The notes: a model not told the origin generated them from the sequence alone. Positions 48,164 to 59,365 are shown, counted from the stretch's first letter. The stretch is 64,000 nt of DNA from Sycon ciliatum (GCF_964019385.1 NC_088646.1:42033908-42097907), one strand, 5' to 3'. Translations and numbers: made by a program.

Positions 48164-49324
48164 TCACTCAGTACCTTCGACTTCAAGGGGCACAAGCCGA
48201 TGGACAGCTCGCTTGTAGAATCTCTCAGCCACCTTGACCTTCACTACTCGAACAATACCATCCTTGCCGGGATAGACCTCTGTCACACGCCCAAGCGGCC
48301 AGTGTGACCTTGCTGTGTGCTCGTCCATCACAAGCACAACGTCTCCTTCCTGAACGTTACGCTGCTTCTGTAACCACTTCACTTGAACGTTCAGCTTTGG
48401 GACGATTTCTTTTAGCCAACGCTTCCACACATCGTCGATGATACGCTGTACGACCTCCCATCGCTTCCTTGGGTGAACTTGCGTCTCTGTAGTTATGTTG
48501 ACTTCAGCGGCCATTGTAGAATTGGCATGTCCAACTAGGAAATGCTGTGGTGTCAATGGCTGAAGGTCCTCAACATCTGACGTCATGGTGCAGAGAGGAC
48601 GACTATTGATGAGGTCTTCGGCGTTAACCAGTGCCGTGTGTAATTCCTCGTCTGTCAAATCAGCTCTGTACAGCACACCCTGTAGCACTCTTTTCATGGA
48701 TTTGACCATCACCTCAAACACACCGCCGAAATGAGGCGCCCTTGGTGGGTTGAATGCCCACGAGATGCCACGTGACGTCATCTCCGCGGCAAGCCTGGAG
48801 TTGTCCAGTGACTTCACAGCTGCTCTCAGTTCTTGATCTGCTGCGACGAAGTTGGTACCGTTGTCGGACACCATCTTTTGTGGCACTCCGCGGCGCTTAG
48901 TAAACCGGCTCAGAGCTAGCAGGAAACCGGCAGTATCTAGAGAGTAGACGAGCTCAAAGTGACATGCTCTGGTCAGGAGACAGGTGAAGACACATACATA
49001 CCGCTTGGCCTGAGATCGACCACGACCCTGGCGTGTGTGGAATGGTCCAGCATAGTCCACTCCGACCTTCGCAAATGGTTGTTGTGGTCCAGACGTTCTG
49101 AAGTTAGGAAGCGGTGCCATTGCTGGTGTTGCCGTCTTGACGTAGCGCTTCCGACAGAGAATGCACTTGCTCCTGTGCTCTTTGACTGCTGCCTTGCCTT
49201 TGACTATCCAGTATTCACCAGCGAGCAGTGATAGAAGGTGGTTCGTACCGACGGCATGATTGGCGTTCGCATCGGCTGCTGCGATGATTAGCTTTGTTGT
49301 TCTGTGACTTCTCGGTAAAATCAC
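48164..49324 (-). CDS. BEL-2 integrase and C-terminal region (separated by a frame break)
   Basis: 386 codons in the frame one base off from the upstream Gag-Pol frame, starting at a GTG next to the upstream TGA. It holds the integrase HHCC finger (ending CILCRKRY), the catalytic core (VDYAGPF, SDNGTNF and Glu in HFGGVFE) and the DUF5641-like tail. BEL-1 has the same regions continuous with its reverse transcriptase, so here one base appears lost, or a -1 shift is needed. The local sequence is not an obvious slippery site, which favours a mutation. Confidence 0.85.
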   Translation of the reverse strand: MILPRSHRTTKLIIAAADANANHAVGTNHLLSLLAGEYWIVKGKAAVKEHRSKCILCRKRYVKTATPAMAPLPNFRTSGPQQPFAKVGVDYAGPFHTRQGRGRSQAKRYVCVFTCLLTRACHFELVYSLDTAGFLLALSRFTKRRGVPQKMVSDNGTNFVAADQELRAAVKSLDNSRLAAEMTSRGISWAFNPPRAPHFGGVFEVMVKSMKRVLQGVLYRADLTDEELHTALVNAEDLINSRPLCTMTSDVEDLQPLTPQHFLVGHANSTMAAEVNITTETQVHPRKRWEVVQRIIDDVWKRWLKEIVPKLNVQVKWLQKQRNVQEGDVVLVMDEHTARSHWPLGRVTEVYPGKDGIVRVVKVKVAERFYKRAVHRLVPLEVEGTE

Positions 49325-52300
49325 TGGTGTCCGAATGCCGGGTGGTAGATGGTGTGCTGTGCGAAGTCTCCCATTGACTTGAGAACACCAACGCCACTAG
49401 TGGCGTCTAGTACTGGTTGAAGCTTTTGTAGCGGTGAGGATGCTGAGAGGCCCTTGCCTCCTGTGACATCTGCAAACGTTCTGCCATAAACCTCTCGCTG
49501 AGCCAAGCTGATCCATACACACTTAGCACTCCATAGCTCGGACACTGTCAACTCTGGCACGGAGACGTTTCTCCCAGTTGGTAGAGTTATGGACTTGGTC
49601 GCAATCTCAGGACTGGCGGCTTGCGTGCTGCGTCGCCTAGCATTGTTGACGAATCGTCGACACCATGCGGTTATCCGTACGAGGTGATCCCAGGAGGAGA
49701 AGTGGTCTGGATGAAGACGGCTTGTGGGCAGTTCTTGCGTAGTGGCCACCATCGTGATCTCTCGTTTCAATTGACCTGGAAGCTCTGGTGGCGGCACGAT
49801 GTGCTTACTGGGCCATGTGGAGGTGGGCTTGGACAAGAAGGCTGGACCTGTCCACCATGTTGCATCATCGGCCAGCTGCGTCGCACCAACACCTCGACTT
49901 GGCATATCAGCAGGGTTGACTGTGGTGCTGACGTGACACCATTGACTTGCATTACTGAACTCTTGGATCTCCGAGATGCAGTTTCCGACTTCGATCTTGA
50001 ATTTCCTGCTGGGCGATCTTACCCAGTACAACACATTCATCGAGTCAGTGTAGAAGTACTGCCGTGATACAGGAACATCAAGTGCCTCACCCACTGAGCA
50101 GCTCAACCGAGTGCCTAGCACTGCACCTTGCAGTTCCAGCATGGGGATGGTCTTGCGCTTGATAGGTGTTGGTCTTGCCTTGGCGAGCGCTAATGTCACC
50201 TTTGCAGTCCCGTCATCACGCTCTTGTCGGGCGTACGTCACGGCGGCGTAAGCTGATGCAGACGCGTCTGTGAACGTGTGGAGTGTCAGAGGCTGATCTG
50301 AACTGATCTCGGTGAAGCATCGGCTTGCCTTCACATCTCTCAGACTTGGGAACTCTGAGAACCATTGCTTCCACTCTGATGCTTGATCACTGTCCAGAGG
50401 ATCATCCCAGTCTGTTCCACGGATGCAGGTGGCTTGGAAGAGAATGCGACTGCGGATGGTGAATGGACACAGCTGTCCTCTGGGATCAAACAGTCGGCAC
50501 ATTTGACTGAGCACTCCTCGCCGTGTGAACTGGACGTTGCTCGGTTCTGGATAGATGAATGTGAACTGGTCATCATCTGGCTCCCAGGCGACTCCAAGAG
50601 CCTTGTGAGGAAGAGGTGGCAGTTCACTGCTGGCTATGGTCATCATCTTGTTGCTGGCTCGATCTTCCAGTGGGATGGAATCCAACACCGCTTCCGTATT
50701 GCTCATCCACTTCCGCAAGTGAAAACCACCACGCTGTGTAACTTGTTGAAGGTCACTCCGAGTGACGATTGCAGATTGTACTGACGGTAGCGACATCAGC
50801 AAGTCGTCCACGTAGAAGTTGTCATCAATGGCCTTTGCTACCTCGGCGCCAGCCTCGCTGCTGAATTTCTCTGCCGTTGCTTTCAGTGCTCTTCCTGCGA
50901 GGTAAGGTGATGCACGCATGCCGAATACAACCCGGCAGAACTCAAAGAACACCACTGGGTCCTGTGGTGACTCACTCCACATGAACCGATGGTACTTGCG
51001 ATCCGTCTCGCGCAGCTCGACTTGTAAGAACATCTCAGAGATATCTGCGGCGAGTGCGATCGGCTGATGACAGAAGCGGAGTAAAACTTTCACCAAGTCA
51101 CTCTGCAACTTCGGACCGGTGTGCATGAGATCGTTGATGCACTCTCCGTGCACCTTGGCTGAGCCATCAAACACCACGCGAACTTTTGTTGTGGCCTTGT
51201 CTTCTCTGATTACAGGGAAATGAGGCAGAATCCACTGGTCGACACCAGCAGCCTGAACTGCGGACGTTGATACTGTGTGAATGTAGCCCTTCTTCAGGTA
51301 GTTCTGAAGCACTTCTGAGTAGCGCAGCTGTACAGTAGGATTTTTCTGGAACAGACGGTGTAGCGAGCAGAGCCGCTTCCTGGCGTACTGTTCCGATCTC
51401 TGCTGAATCTTTGGCTTGCTACCGTCGCCTCGCCATGGGATGCCGACAACGAACCGTGTGCCGTTGTGGTGGAGACTTTGCACGGTCATTGCGTCAGCCT
51501 CACGCTCATCCGGAGTCAGGTAGGATGATGTGCTCTTGGCCTGCATGCCAACGCTCTCGAGGTCCCAGAACTTGTTGACGGTGTTTATCAGTGTACTGTC
51601 ACTTACAGCCAGTAGTGATTGTTCCGTCATCTCTGATGCGCTGTCAGTCGGACCTTCGCCGAACAATACCCAGCCCAACGGTGTCTTCCTGGCAATTGGA
51701 CCTCCCTCACTGCAGAATCGTTCGGCAAGTGAAATGTGCAGCTGCGGCGCATTGAGACCAATCAACAGATCCACTCTGGACTCGTTGCTTGCAGGTACGA
51801 CGTCACTGAGATGCGGCCAGCGTTTCAGTTCCTCTGTCCAGTCGAAGGCTGGGACGGGACGCATGATGCGCGGAAGCATCCACACTCTGACGGTTGTTGA
51901 CGACTGGCCATCAGCGTGACATAGTTCAGCTGATGTATAATGCTCCAGACGGAGCTTCTCTCCCCCCAGAACAGCGGTATCCAGCGGGACGTTAGCTTTC
52001 GTTGTCTGTAGCCCGAGCTGGCTGACGAGTTCTGTGGTTATAAAGCTGCAAGAAGATCCTGAATCCAGGAAGACGTTAGCTTTCCTTGACCCTGTCGGAC
52101 CCTTTGCGGTGGTGGCAACAGTCATGAACGCGACAGACTTGGGCTCGATGGTAGTGCCACATGCAGTCTGGGTGTGTGCTGTCTTGTCAGCTGCTGATGC
52201 CTCCGTGCTTGTATCCTGGCAAGTAGCTGAGTGGTCCTTGCTGTGTTGACTATTGGCTCCGGTTGTCCGTTGGTTCAACTTCGTGTAGTGTAGCAGGCGA

Positions 52301-54384
52301 TGATGTGGCCTACTACAGATGCCGCACTTGGACTGCTTGCATGACTTTGCCTTGTGGCCTGGGCCAAAGCAGCAGATGCAGACGGGCTTTGGTTTGATGA
52401 AGTCCCATCTCTGAGGGATTGTCAACTGCTTGAATTCTCGGCAATAGCTGAGTGCATGGTCTTTGTTGCAGTATATGCAATCGTTGCGGCTGTCTGGGCT
52501 CTGGCCACTAGTAGTTGCTACAAACGTACGGTCGGGCCGCTTGCCAAACTTGGCTCCACCACTACTTGGTCGCTGTTCAGCCAGCTCGGCGCCACTCATT
52601 CGTTCTTCGACCTGGCGCAGACGCTGGACTCTCTTGAGCAGGTACTCTGAGAAGGCACCAATGTCGCACTGCGAGTCGTCGTGCTTTTCCATAAAGCGTG
52701 TCAACACTGACTTGGGTACCTTCTGCGTGACACTTAGGTACAACTCTCGCCCTGGTGTGATGCCGCTGGCGCTGAGATTGATGAGTGCATTCCTCAGCTT
52801 CACGGCAAAACTCTTCAACCCGTCGAGGTCTCGCTCATTGACGAGTCGCGGCGCTGACATCAATTCTTTTTCATACCGGTCGATGTCCCGTGTTGGCCCG
52901 CCATACCATGCATCTAGCTCATGCAGTGCGGCATTGTAGGCACCAGGACCATCCACAATTTCGGCAATCAACTCATAGGCGTCACCACCTGTCAGCGCTT
53001 CTCGCAGACGTGCAAACTTGTGCCCCTCTGACAAGAATGCATCGTCGTCGATGAGTTGCTTAAAGCGCTGCTTCCACCGGCTGTAATCGTTTGTCTTGCC
53101 ACTGAATCTCGGCAGCTCTAGTGGTCTCAAATGCTGTCTGGACAGCATGCTGTTGTAAATCTGCAGCTGCTCTGGACCAGACAATACTGCTGCAGCGGGT
53201 GCTGGCACTGTGGTAGCTGCTGCTGACTTCTGTGCCCTGTGACTGGGTCCCTGCACAGAACTGATGGGTGCAAAACTGGACTGCACAGTCACTGGTTTCC
53301 AATTACTGGGTGTGACACCACATGTAACACTAGTACTAGTAGTAGTGGCCACACTGTATGATCTGCCAACACCAGGCCCCAGGTGTGTATTCACTGATGC
53401 TGTCACTGGCTGGGTCATGGCAGGTAAGCCATATCTTACTCCTGCCAGTCCTGGTCTGATTGAGCTCACTGGATTGTAGTTCAATGCACTTGGCCCTGGG
53501 CCAGGGTTGAGGCTGCTGCGGCTCACCTGAGTGGCTGGATGAATGGTAATCTGCCTCTGGCTCTGGTGACTGGAAGGCTGGGGCCGACTTGGCTGAGCTT
53601 GCACAGGCGGCTTAGCCAGTACACGACCTGTACTGTTCACACCTTGGTGATGATCCCAGGACACAGAAGCGATCGAGCTGTGGTCGTCAGGAACACTTCC
53701 TGTGCCCTGCGCACCTACTGCAGCTCCAGAGCTATCCACACGGTCTACAGGCACAGGCACTGAACCGAGTAAATCTGCCGCCGCAGTTTGTAGATCCACA
53801 CTGTTACTCAACTGAACCTTGCTGAGGTCAGGCAAACTCTGAGCGCCATTCTCCGGGCCTTGCTGATCTAGATCGCCTTCTTCCTCCGGACGAGGATCTG
53901 CGTCAAAGCCAGCACGACTAAGCGTGACAGCTCCTTGTCTGGGTTTACCAGCTCCGGTATCCAGATTGCTGAGCTCCAGCCTACGTAGAAACTGGGCATG
54001 ACGCTCCAGCAAACTCGTCGTCAATCTTGGACTCTGAGTTTCCTTGCCTGCACTGGCGATTGGCATCATTGCCTCGGAGCTTGCAACAGAGTGCCGACTC
54101 CCAACGGAGGAGAGTTCAAGTGCAACAGCTGCCTTATCTGCTGCTAGGCGCTTCTGAATCACGCCTCTCTGCAACTCCAAGCGTTTCTTCGCCAGTTGCT
54201 CCGCTGTCTCCATCTCAAGTTGAGCCAGCTCCTCAGCCGCTTCGAATTCTTTCTCCGCGACTAAGACCTCTAGTTCAGCCGCTTTGCTGGACGTTCTCGA
54301 GGCCTTTGAGACACTGTCCCACTCACCAAGCCTAGAAGGCGGCCTACCCTTCGTAGTTCTCGAGCTAATTCTTTTCTCCGACAT
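49321..54384 (-). CDS. BEL-2 Gag-protease-RT-RNase H polyprotein, lacking integrase in frame
   Basis: 1687 codons from an ATG eight bases downstream of the primer-binding site. An Ala/Glu-rich coiled coil occupies about residues 30-100, then a Ser/Pro/Gln-rich region. A Pao-type Gag domain (LELPRFSGKTNDYSRWKQRF) starts near 430. Zinc-knuckle cysteines (CIYCNKDHALSYC and CICCFGPGHKAKSC) lie near 645-700. The protease has VFLDSGSSCSFI. Reverse transcriptase has YVDD at 1191-1194, and the RNase H-like part has FTDASASAYA. It ends at TGA (49321-49323) just where the integrase should begin. Gag and protease share a frame, unlike BEL-1. The element probably cannot integrate on its own unless the shift is suppressed. 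Confidence 0.9.
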   Translation of the reverse strand: MSEKRISSRTTKGRPPSRLGEWDSVSKASRTSSKAAELEVLVAEKEFEAAEELAQLEMETAEQLAKKRLELQRGVIQKRLAADKAAVALELSSVGSRHSVASSEAMMPIASAGKETQSPRLTTSLLERHAQFLRRLELSNLDTGAGKPRQGAVTLSRAGFDADPRPEEEGDLDQQGPENGAQSLPDLSKVQLSNSVDLQTAAADLLGSVPVPVDRVDSSGAAVGAQGTGSVPDDHSSIASVSWDHHQGVNSTGRVLAKPPVQAQPSRPQPSSHQSQRQITIHPATQVSRSSLNPGPGPSALNYNPVSSIRPGLAGVRYGLPAMTQPVTASVNTHLGPGVGRSYSVATTTSTSVTCGVTPSNWKPVTVQSSFAPISSVQGPSHRAQKSAAATTVPAPAAAVLSGPEQLQIYNSMLSRQHLRPLELPRFSGKTNDYSRWKQRFKQLIDDDAFLSEGHKFARLREALTGGDAYELIAEIVDGPGAYNAALHELDAWYGGPTRDIDRYEKELMSAPRLVNERDLDGLKSFAVKLRNALINLSASGITPGRELYLSVTQKVPKSVLTRFMEKHDDSQCDIGAFSEYLLKRVQRLRQVEERMSGAELAEQRPSSGGAKFGKRPDRTFVATTSGQSPDSRNDCIYCNKDHALSYCREFKQLTIPQRWDFIKPKPVCICCFGPGHKAKSCKQSKCGICSRPHHRLLHYTKLNQRTTGANSQHSKDHSATCQDTSTEASAADKTAHTQTACGTTIEPKSVAFMTVATTAKGPTGSRKANVFLDSGSSCSFITTELVSQLGLQTTKANVPLDTAVLGGEKLRLEHYTSAELCHADGQSSTTVRVWMLPRIMRPVPAFDWTEELKRWPHLSDVVPASNESRVDLLIGLNAPQLHISLAERFCSEGGPIARKTPLGWVLFGEGPTDSASEMTEQSLLAVSDSTLINTVNKFWDLESVGMQAKSTSSYLTPDEREADAMTVQSLHHNGTRFVVGIPWRGDGSKPKIQQRSEQYARKRLCSLHRLFQKNPTVQLRYSEVLQNYLKKGYIHTVSTSAVQAAGVDQWILPHFPVIREDKATTKVRVVFDGSAKVHGECINDLMHTGPKLQSDLVKVLLRFCHQPIALAADISEMFLQVELRETDRKYHRFMWSESPQDPVVFFEFCRVVFGMRASPYLAGRALKATAEKFSSEAGAEVAKAIDDNFYVDDLLMSLPSVQSAIVTRSDLQQVTQRGGFHLRKWMSNTEAVLDSIPLEDRASNKMMTIASSELPPLPHKALGVAWEPDDDQFTFIYPEPSNVQFTRRGVLSQMCRLFDPRGQLCPFTIRSRILFQATCIRGTDWDDPLDSDQASEWKQWFSEFPSLRDVKASRCFTEISSDQPLTLHTFTDASASAYAAVTYARQERDDGTAKVTLALAKARPTPIKRKTIPMLELQGAVLGTRLSCSVGEALDVPVSRQYFYTDSMNVLYWVRSPSRKFKIEVGNCISEIQEFSNASQWCHVSTTVNPADMPSRGVGATQLADDATWWTGPAFLSKPTSTWPSKHIVPPPELPGQLKREITMVATTQELPTSRLHPDHFSSWDHLVRITAWCRRFVNNARRRSTQAASPEIATKSITLPTGRNVSVPELTVSELWSAKCVWISLAQREVYGRTFADVTGGKGLSASSPLQKLQPVLDATSGVGVLKSMGDFAQHTIYHPAFGHQ

Positions 54385-54391
54385 CGTCGGA

Positions 54392-54408
54392 TCCGGCTCG
54401 AAGGACCA
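54392..54408 (-). promoter_or_regulatory. BEL-2 primer-binding site (tRNA-Tyr)
   Basis: TGGTCCTTCGAGCCGGA on the minus strand, 17 bases exactly complementary to the 3' end of metazoan tRNA-Tyr with CCA, five bases from the LTR. Confidence 0.88.
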
Positions 54409-54413
54409 GAAAA

Positions 54414-54856
54414 TGTTCCAACTAAATGCACTGCAGCAATCAGTAAAGAACCTACATTACGAAAGGTACGAAGACTGTAAACTAAAACAACTAACTTCAA
54501 GAACATGAGAACAACGGAAGATATAGAAAACGAGCACGGCAGGACAGTGTGTAGATTACTAAACTATTCATGCTCGGATATGGTACGATGCACATAGAGA
54601 GTGTGCTCAGGTTACACACTCAGACATGCATGGTGACAACATGTGAATGCATAAGGCCGGGGCATAGAAAGGTCAAACACTGACCTGGATTGGACATCCG
54701 TAACAGTGGTCAGCTACGGCTAGGCTATAGCATACAATGCATGTAACAGCCATGAATGAGTCTCAGTCGACCTACCAAGCATGACCAGCACTAATGCACT
54801 GGACTACAACTATCAAAACAAAAGAAAGACCGGAATATTCTAGAACAAATCTAACA
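54414..54856 (-). repeat. BEL-2 5' LTR
   Basis: 443 bp, partner of 47616-48058. Confidence 0.93.
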
Positions 54857-55668
54857 CGCAGAGTTATGATTTCTGCCAAGAGCTTTGTATAACACTTGTT
54901 CATACCTGAGACACTTTATAAAACCCGTTCTACATAAGTACATAAAGTGGAAAATCAAAAGCAAAGACGAACTGTCGCAAACCGAAAGTCAATATCTTAC
55001 TAAACTCCATGTTTTGCTTGGCTTCCCCTCATTATGTGCTTTACATACCTTCGAGCGTCCAAGTTGAGTGGTCTGTTTCCTTGCGACATCCAGTTGTAGT
55101 GAGACTGGTGTGTTCAATGTTCTTACTAGTCTCGTCATCGTGTAACGTTCTACATTCTTTGTAGCCAAGGGACACAGCTCGTGCACCTATTCGTGGCGAA
55201 TCCCTTCCCCTCATTGGAACTTTCCGCACCTGAGCCTTCCAAGTTGGAAGGTTGTTGGTTTGCGCTTCGTAGATGTGTTGGAGCTAGGTGTCAGGTCGTT
55301 GAATTTATCAGTATCCTCGTCAGTGTTGTGCCTTGTTGTCACACTATCTGACTGTATAATTAACCCTTTCATTGCCAAGGGGGTCAGAAAAATTTTTCTG
55401 AGTTGAGCCGAACTCAAATTTTTCATAGCTCAGCTGTATATCCACGGATCTTTACAAACGATGGCTCTCTGGAAAGATATCATGGCCAGGCAGACAGCTT
55501 TGAAGAGAAAATGCAGCGAAAATAGTCTTCCTAGTGAGGGCGACTGAGCGAAGTCCGTTTTCTGCATTTTCGTAGCATCTACACTTTCTCACGCGCGCGA
55601 TCGATCACAGTGCAGTCAACTTTCAACACACGAAATTTGGACAAAGTTGGCCTGAAAGCCACTGAAAT
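54857..55668. other. Receptor intron with decayed dispersed-repeat fragments
   Basis: Around 55210-55330 a segment is about two-thirds identical, inverted, to 36505-36600 (shared ATTCAACGACCTGA). Short TCCAA-TTGGAA motifs recur here and at 71-85. No gene is recognised. Confidence 0.5.
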
Positions 55669-55868
55669 NNNNNNNNNNNNNNNNNNNNNNNNNNNNNNNN
55701 NNNNNNNNNNNNNNNNNNNNNNNNNNNNNNNNNNNNNNNNNNNNNNNNNNNNNNNNNNNNNNNNNNNNNNNNNNNNNNNNNNNNNNNNNNNNNNNNNNNN
55801 NNNNNNNNNNNNNNNNNNNNNNNNNNNNNNNNNNNNNNNNNNNNNNNNNNNNNNNNNNNNNNNNNNNN
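55669..55868. other. Assembly gap (200 N)
   Basis: A run of 200 N in the intron downstream of the duplicated B exon; true size unknown. Confidence 1.
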
Positions 55869-55982
55869 TGTAGTCATCGTCGTCCCCTTTGTACAAGTGT
55901 GGAGATGGCACGGAACTGGGAGCAGGTAGAGAAAAGCGAGTTACAACATCATCATCCAAACATGAACACACTGAATACTTAC

Positions 55983-56330
55983 CATTGTTACTAGGCATGC
56001 CATCCATCCGCGGTACAGTGGTAGTCGGTCCTAGGTCAACTGTGTATAGAACTGCTACACTAAGTATCGTAGAGGTGAGTGGAGACAGGGCAAACTCGTA
56101 CAGGCCATCCTGGAACCGGTGTGTCTCCGTGAACAGACTGTAATTACAGTTGTCTGATTCATTTGCAATAGTAAAATTAATGCACTCGACTCGGTACCGC
56201 CGAAACCAAATGTTCAGGTCGGCCAGGTAGCTGCGCAGATGGGCTGTGGGTACAAGGATATCATTCAAGCTGTTGTTCACCATGAAGAATCGGGAGCGAT
56301 GCTCGGCCAGCTCTGCTGCAACAGTGTCAG
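55983..56330 (-). CDS. Receptor gene, extracellular exon B' (phase 1-1), paralogue of 44274-44618
   Basis: 348 bp (116 codons) between acceptor TTGCACTACAG and donor GTAAGT. It is colinear with exon B: the same start (DTVAAELAE), the same LRSYL, ECIN and DGLYEFALSP segments, the same Thr/Pro exit. It has no stops and conserved splice sites, so it looks functional. Either it is part of one long receptor with two C-B modules or it belongs to a tandem paralogous gene. Confidence 0.78.
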
Positions 56331-56654
56331 CTGTAGTGCAAGAGAAAGAAATGAAAGATAGATAGATAGATAGAGAGAGTGAGAGAGGGTGAGAGAGAGA
56401 CAAACAGAGGGTTACGGAATCTCAGCCATTCCGTTCCCCGGGATGCAGGACACAAAGGACAAGCCTAGTTTGGTTTACATTATAATTATATTTGACATGA
56501 CGGAAATTCAAGACTACACTGAAAGGGACGAACAAGAAGACTGACAAAAGGACTCTCGACTACAAAATCGCGCATGCTCATATCACACATGCACGCGACT
56601 AGACGAGACAGTTTGGAGAATGCCATCACACAGGAAAACAACACATCATTTCAT

Positions 56655-56805
<151 letters not shown>

Positions 56806-57030
56806 GAGACTGTTGAGTCGGGCTCGCTCGTTCGCAGACTGTTAGACAACAACTGGATGGGTTCTGAGATATCTCTTACTTAGACTATCATGATCTCAGA
56901 CAATACTACAAGACCAAAGCAAAAGGGAAATAATAATAATAATAGGGAAAACCACTCGAAAAACCATGTCCGCCATTCCAACTCTCTCTCTCCAGAACTC
57001 CCTCAGCACAAACTCCCAACTCACTCAAAG

Positions 57031-57310
57031 TGTTGTCCCTGCCCTTTTGGTACGTGTGTGCCCCTTTTGGCACGTTGGTGCGGACCGCGCGCGGACTGCG
57101 CCGGTTGGAGATTATCGTACATGTTCTTGTTGTTGTGCGCATGCTTGCATGCTTATCGTGCGCATTCTGGTTGTTTTGGGTGCCTTCTTCCTGAGACTCT
57201 CCTTGGAGCAACAATGATAATCATTCTGTCCTCTGCGTGTGGCGTACGTGTATGAATAAGAGAGTAATCGGAAGGGCTATCGTGCGAGGGAAAAAAAAAC
57301 CCCGACGACA
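57031..57310 (+). repeat. LTR-A element 5' LTR
   Basis: 280 bp, partner of 59084-59363. Confidence 0.88.
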
Positions 57311-57312
57311 AT

Positions 57313-57326
57313 TGGCGCCCAGCTAG
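57313..57326 (+). promoter_or_regulatory. LTR-A element primer-binding site (tRNA-Lys, short match)
   Basis: TGGCGCCCA is nine bases complementary to the tRNA-Lys(CTT) 3' end, two bases after the LTR. The next bases (GCTAG) do not continue the match, but GCCCAGCTAG at 57317-57326 resembles the first ten bases of tRNA-Lys. Confidence 0.6.
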
Positions 57327-59083
57327 TGGCATCGTTCCCCACGACCCTGAGATCGTTTTCGTTTTTCGCCGTGGCTTCAAATCTTGCCTTCTCCACGCGT
57401 CCTCGCCATGGCTCCGCTTTGCTCCATCTGCTCAACCCTGACGTCGGAGCTCCTACTCAGGTGAGCCTGCTTTGTCTGCCCTGCGTAATGTTTTGTACCT
57501 TGTACGTAGTTCTCCTGGTACTAGTCTTCGATTTGGGATTTTCAAATAATTGTGTCGCTTCGTGGCATTGAAGTCCCGTGTTGTTCTCTTGTGTACGAGT
57601 ACCTCGTTCGAGCCTCGCTCCTGTTAGTACATGATTGTGGCCCACGTTGTGTGTGCGGTGTTTTGAACCAGTGTACATTGTCGCCCTCCGGCCTCCGGCT
57701 GTTCGAGTGGTCGTGTGCACTGTGTTTTCACACCTTCTGACTTGAAAGTTAGTTTGTTGTCTGTGCTGTCGTGCATGCTCATCGTGTTGCTTGCTACGTC
57801 ATCATGGTAGTCAGCATGGGTAGCTTTGCTCGTGTTTGCTTACTCGCCCTGTGTTGTGCACTGGTGCACGTCGTTTCGGTGTCGTCGGACTGCTCCGATC
57901 CTGTGTCTTCCGATTTGTTTCAGTTTGGTAGATGTCCCCATCGATTTACTCGATGTGGTGGCACTCCGTCGTTTCCAGTTTCAAGTACAAGTGCTTTCTT
58001 TTTCGTTTTACTAGTATTCATGTTTTGTGTCGAGCGTTTTAGTGCTCCGCCTGGTTGTCCCGCTCATGTGGAATGGCTGACGCCCAGTGGTGTAACATGC
58101 TTCTGAGATTCTCGTTGACGGTCCGGGTGGCAATATTTCTGTGAGTGTGTTGTTTGGTATTTGTGTTTTGGCACGTGGGTCTCTTCATTTCACCTAGGGG
58201 GCGTCCGATCATGGTGAGCCACGGTCTGCCTGGTGGACTGGTGGGATCCAGCGCTTATTTGTATCGGTTCGCCTTGCGGGTGTTCGGTTTCCGTGTTTTG
58301 CTGGCTGGCCTTTGTGCGTCCCAGTAGGGTTCAGGACGGTGTTTTTTTTGTGTTTCGTGAGCGGATGTGTTTCACGCGTGATATTCAGGTTCAATCCCTG
58401 TGGGTTTTTTCAGGTTAGAGACCTGTGGTTTTTTTCAGGTTAGAGGCCTGTGGTTATTCAGGGTAGCGCCCTGTGGTTTTTCTATGTTAATTTTTGTTTG
58501 CGTATTGGTGACCGATTTGTTTGTGTGCTATCTGGTGTCCTCATGGATAGACTGCCCCTGTATCCGTAGGCGTGTTCAATGTTGCTGTTCTGCCATTCCT
58601 TCTTGTGGTTTTTCTTGTCTGAATTTTGGCTCCTAGTGTTGCTGAGATGTTTGCGTCAGTCCGTGTTTCTTTCTTTCTGTGTATGTCTCTGTGAGTTTTC
58701 GTAGCCCCATCGGCTGCGCGATGGTTTTCCGGACAACTCCTGTGCTGTCAGATGACTGGTCACCCGGTTCAGCTGCCGCGGTCTTCGCAGTAGCGTCGGT
58801 TTGCCTTGTCTTCACACCAGGGCGAGGTGGTTGTTTTCCGGGGGCCCACGCCTGAAAGATGGCGGTTCCCTCTATAGGTGGGCCCAGTCTGTTTTCTTTC
58901 CACCCCTTTGCTTTGGCTTTTCCCCCATTGTCCGGAGTTACTAATGTATCCTACTGTTTTGGCCCTGCGTATCTGCATGTGTATGTTGTTCACATTTGAT
59001 TTCTTTTTCTCCTGTCTGTCTTCTCGTTTTGTTTTCTTTTCTCCCATCCTCAGGAGAGGATGCATTTTTTTCATGTGGAAGTA

Positions 59084-59363
59084 TGTTGTCCCTGCCCTTT
59101 TGGCACGTGTGTGCCCCTTTTGGCACGTTGGTGCGGACCGCGCGCGGACTGCGCCGGTTGGAGATTATCGTACATGTTCTTGTTGTTGTGCGCATGCTTG
59201 CATGCTTATCGTGCGCATTCTGGTTGTTTTGGGTGCCTTCTTCCTGAGACTCTCCTTGGAGCAACAATGATAATCATTCTGTCCTCTGCGTGTGGCGTAC
59301 GTGTATGAATAAGAGAGTAATCGGAAGGGCTATCGTGCGAGGGAATAAAAACCCCCGACGACA
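59084..59363 (+). repeat. LTR-A element 3' LTR
   Basis: 280 bp; abuts the tRNA-Lys copy two bases later. No clear polypurine tract precedes it (weak TGTGGAAGTA). Confidence 0.86.
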
Positions 59364-59365
59364 AT

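Larger units (their letters stand above)
47616..54856 (-). mobile_element. BEL/Pao LTR retrotransposon BEL-2 in a receptor intron
   Basis: LTRs of 443 bp (47616-48058 and 54414-54856) differ at two positions I could see. The 5-bp target duplication CGCAG lies at 47611-47615 and 54857-54861. LTR ends in element orientation are TGTTAG...GGAACA. The primer-binding site complements tRNA-Tyr. The polyprotein is broken by one frame change just before the integrase. It inserted upstream of the C-type-lectin-like exon, opposite to no gene, in the same orientation as the receptor. Confidence 0.95.
57031..59363 (+). mobile_element. Non-coding LTR element (TRIM/LARD-like), LTR-A
   Basis: Two 280-bp LTRs (57031-57310 and 59084-59363; about three differences) start TGTTGTCC and end GACGACA. 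A primer-binding site follows the first LTR. The 1.77-kb interior has no long ORF and no protease, RT or integrase motif. It is therefore non-autonomous. I find no target duplication: CAAAG on the left and ATCTC on the right. A rearrangement on one side is likely. Confidence 0.82.

Noticed and set aside
55579..55877. Long ORFs spanning the N gap
   Set aside because: The translated length is mostly unknown bases, so continuity is not real evidence. The same holds at 14419-15135.
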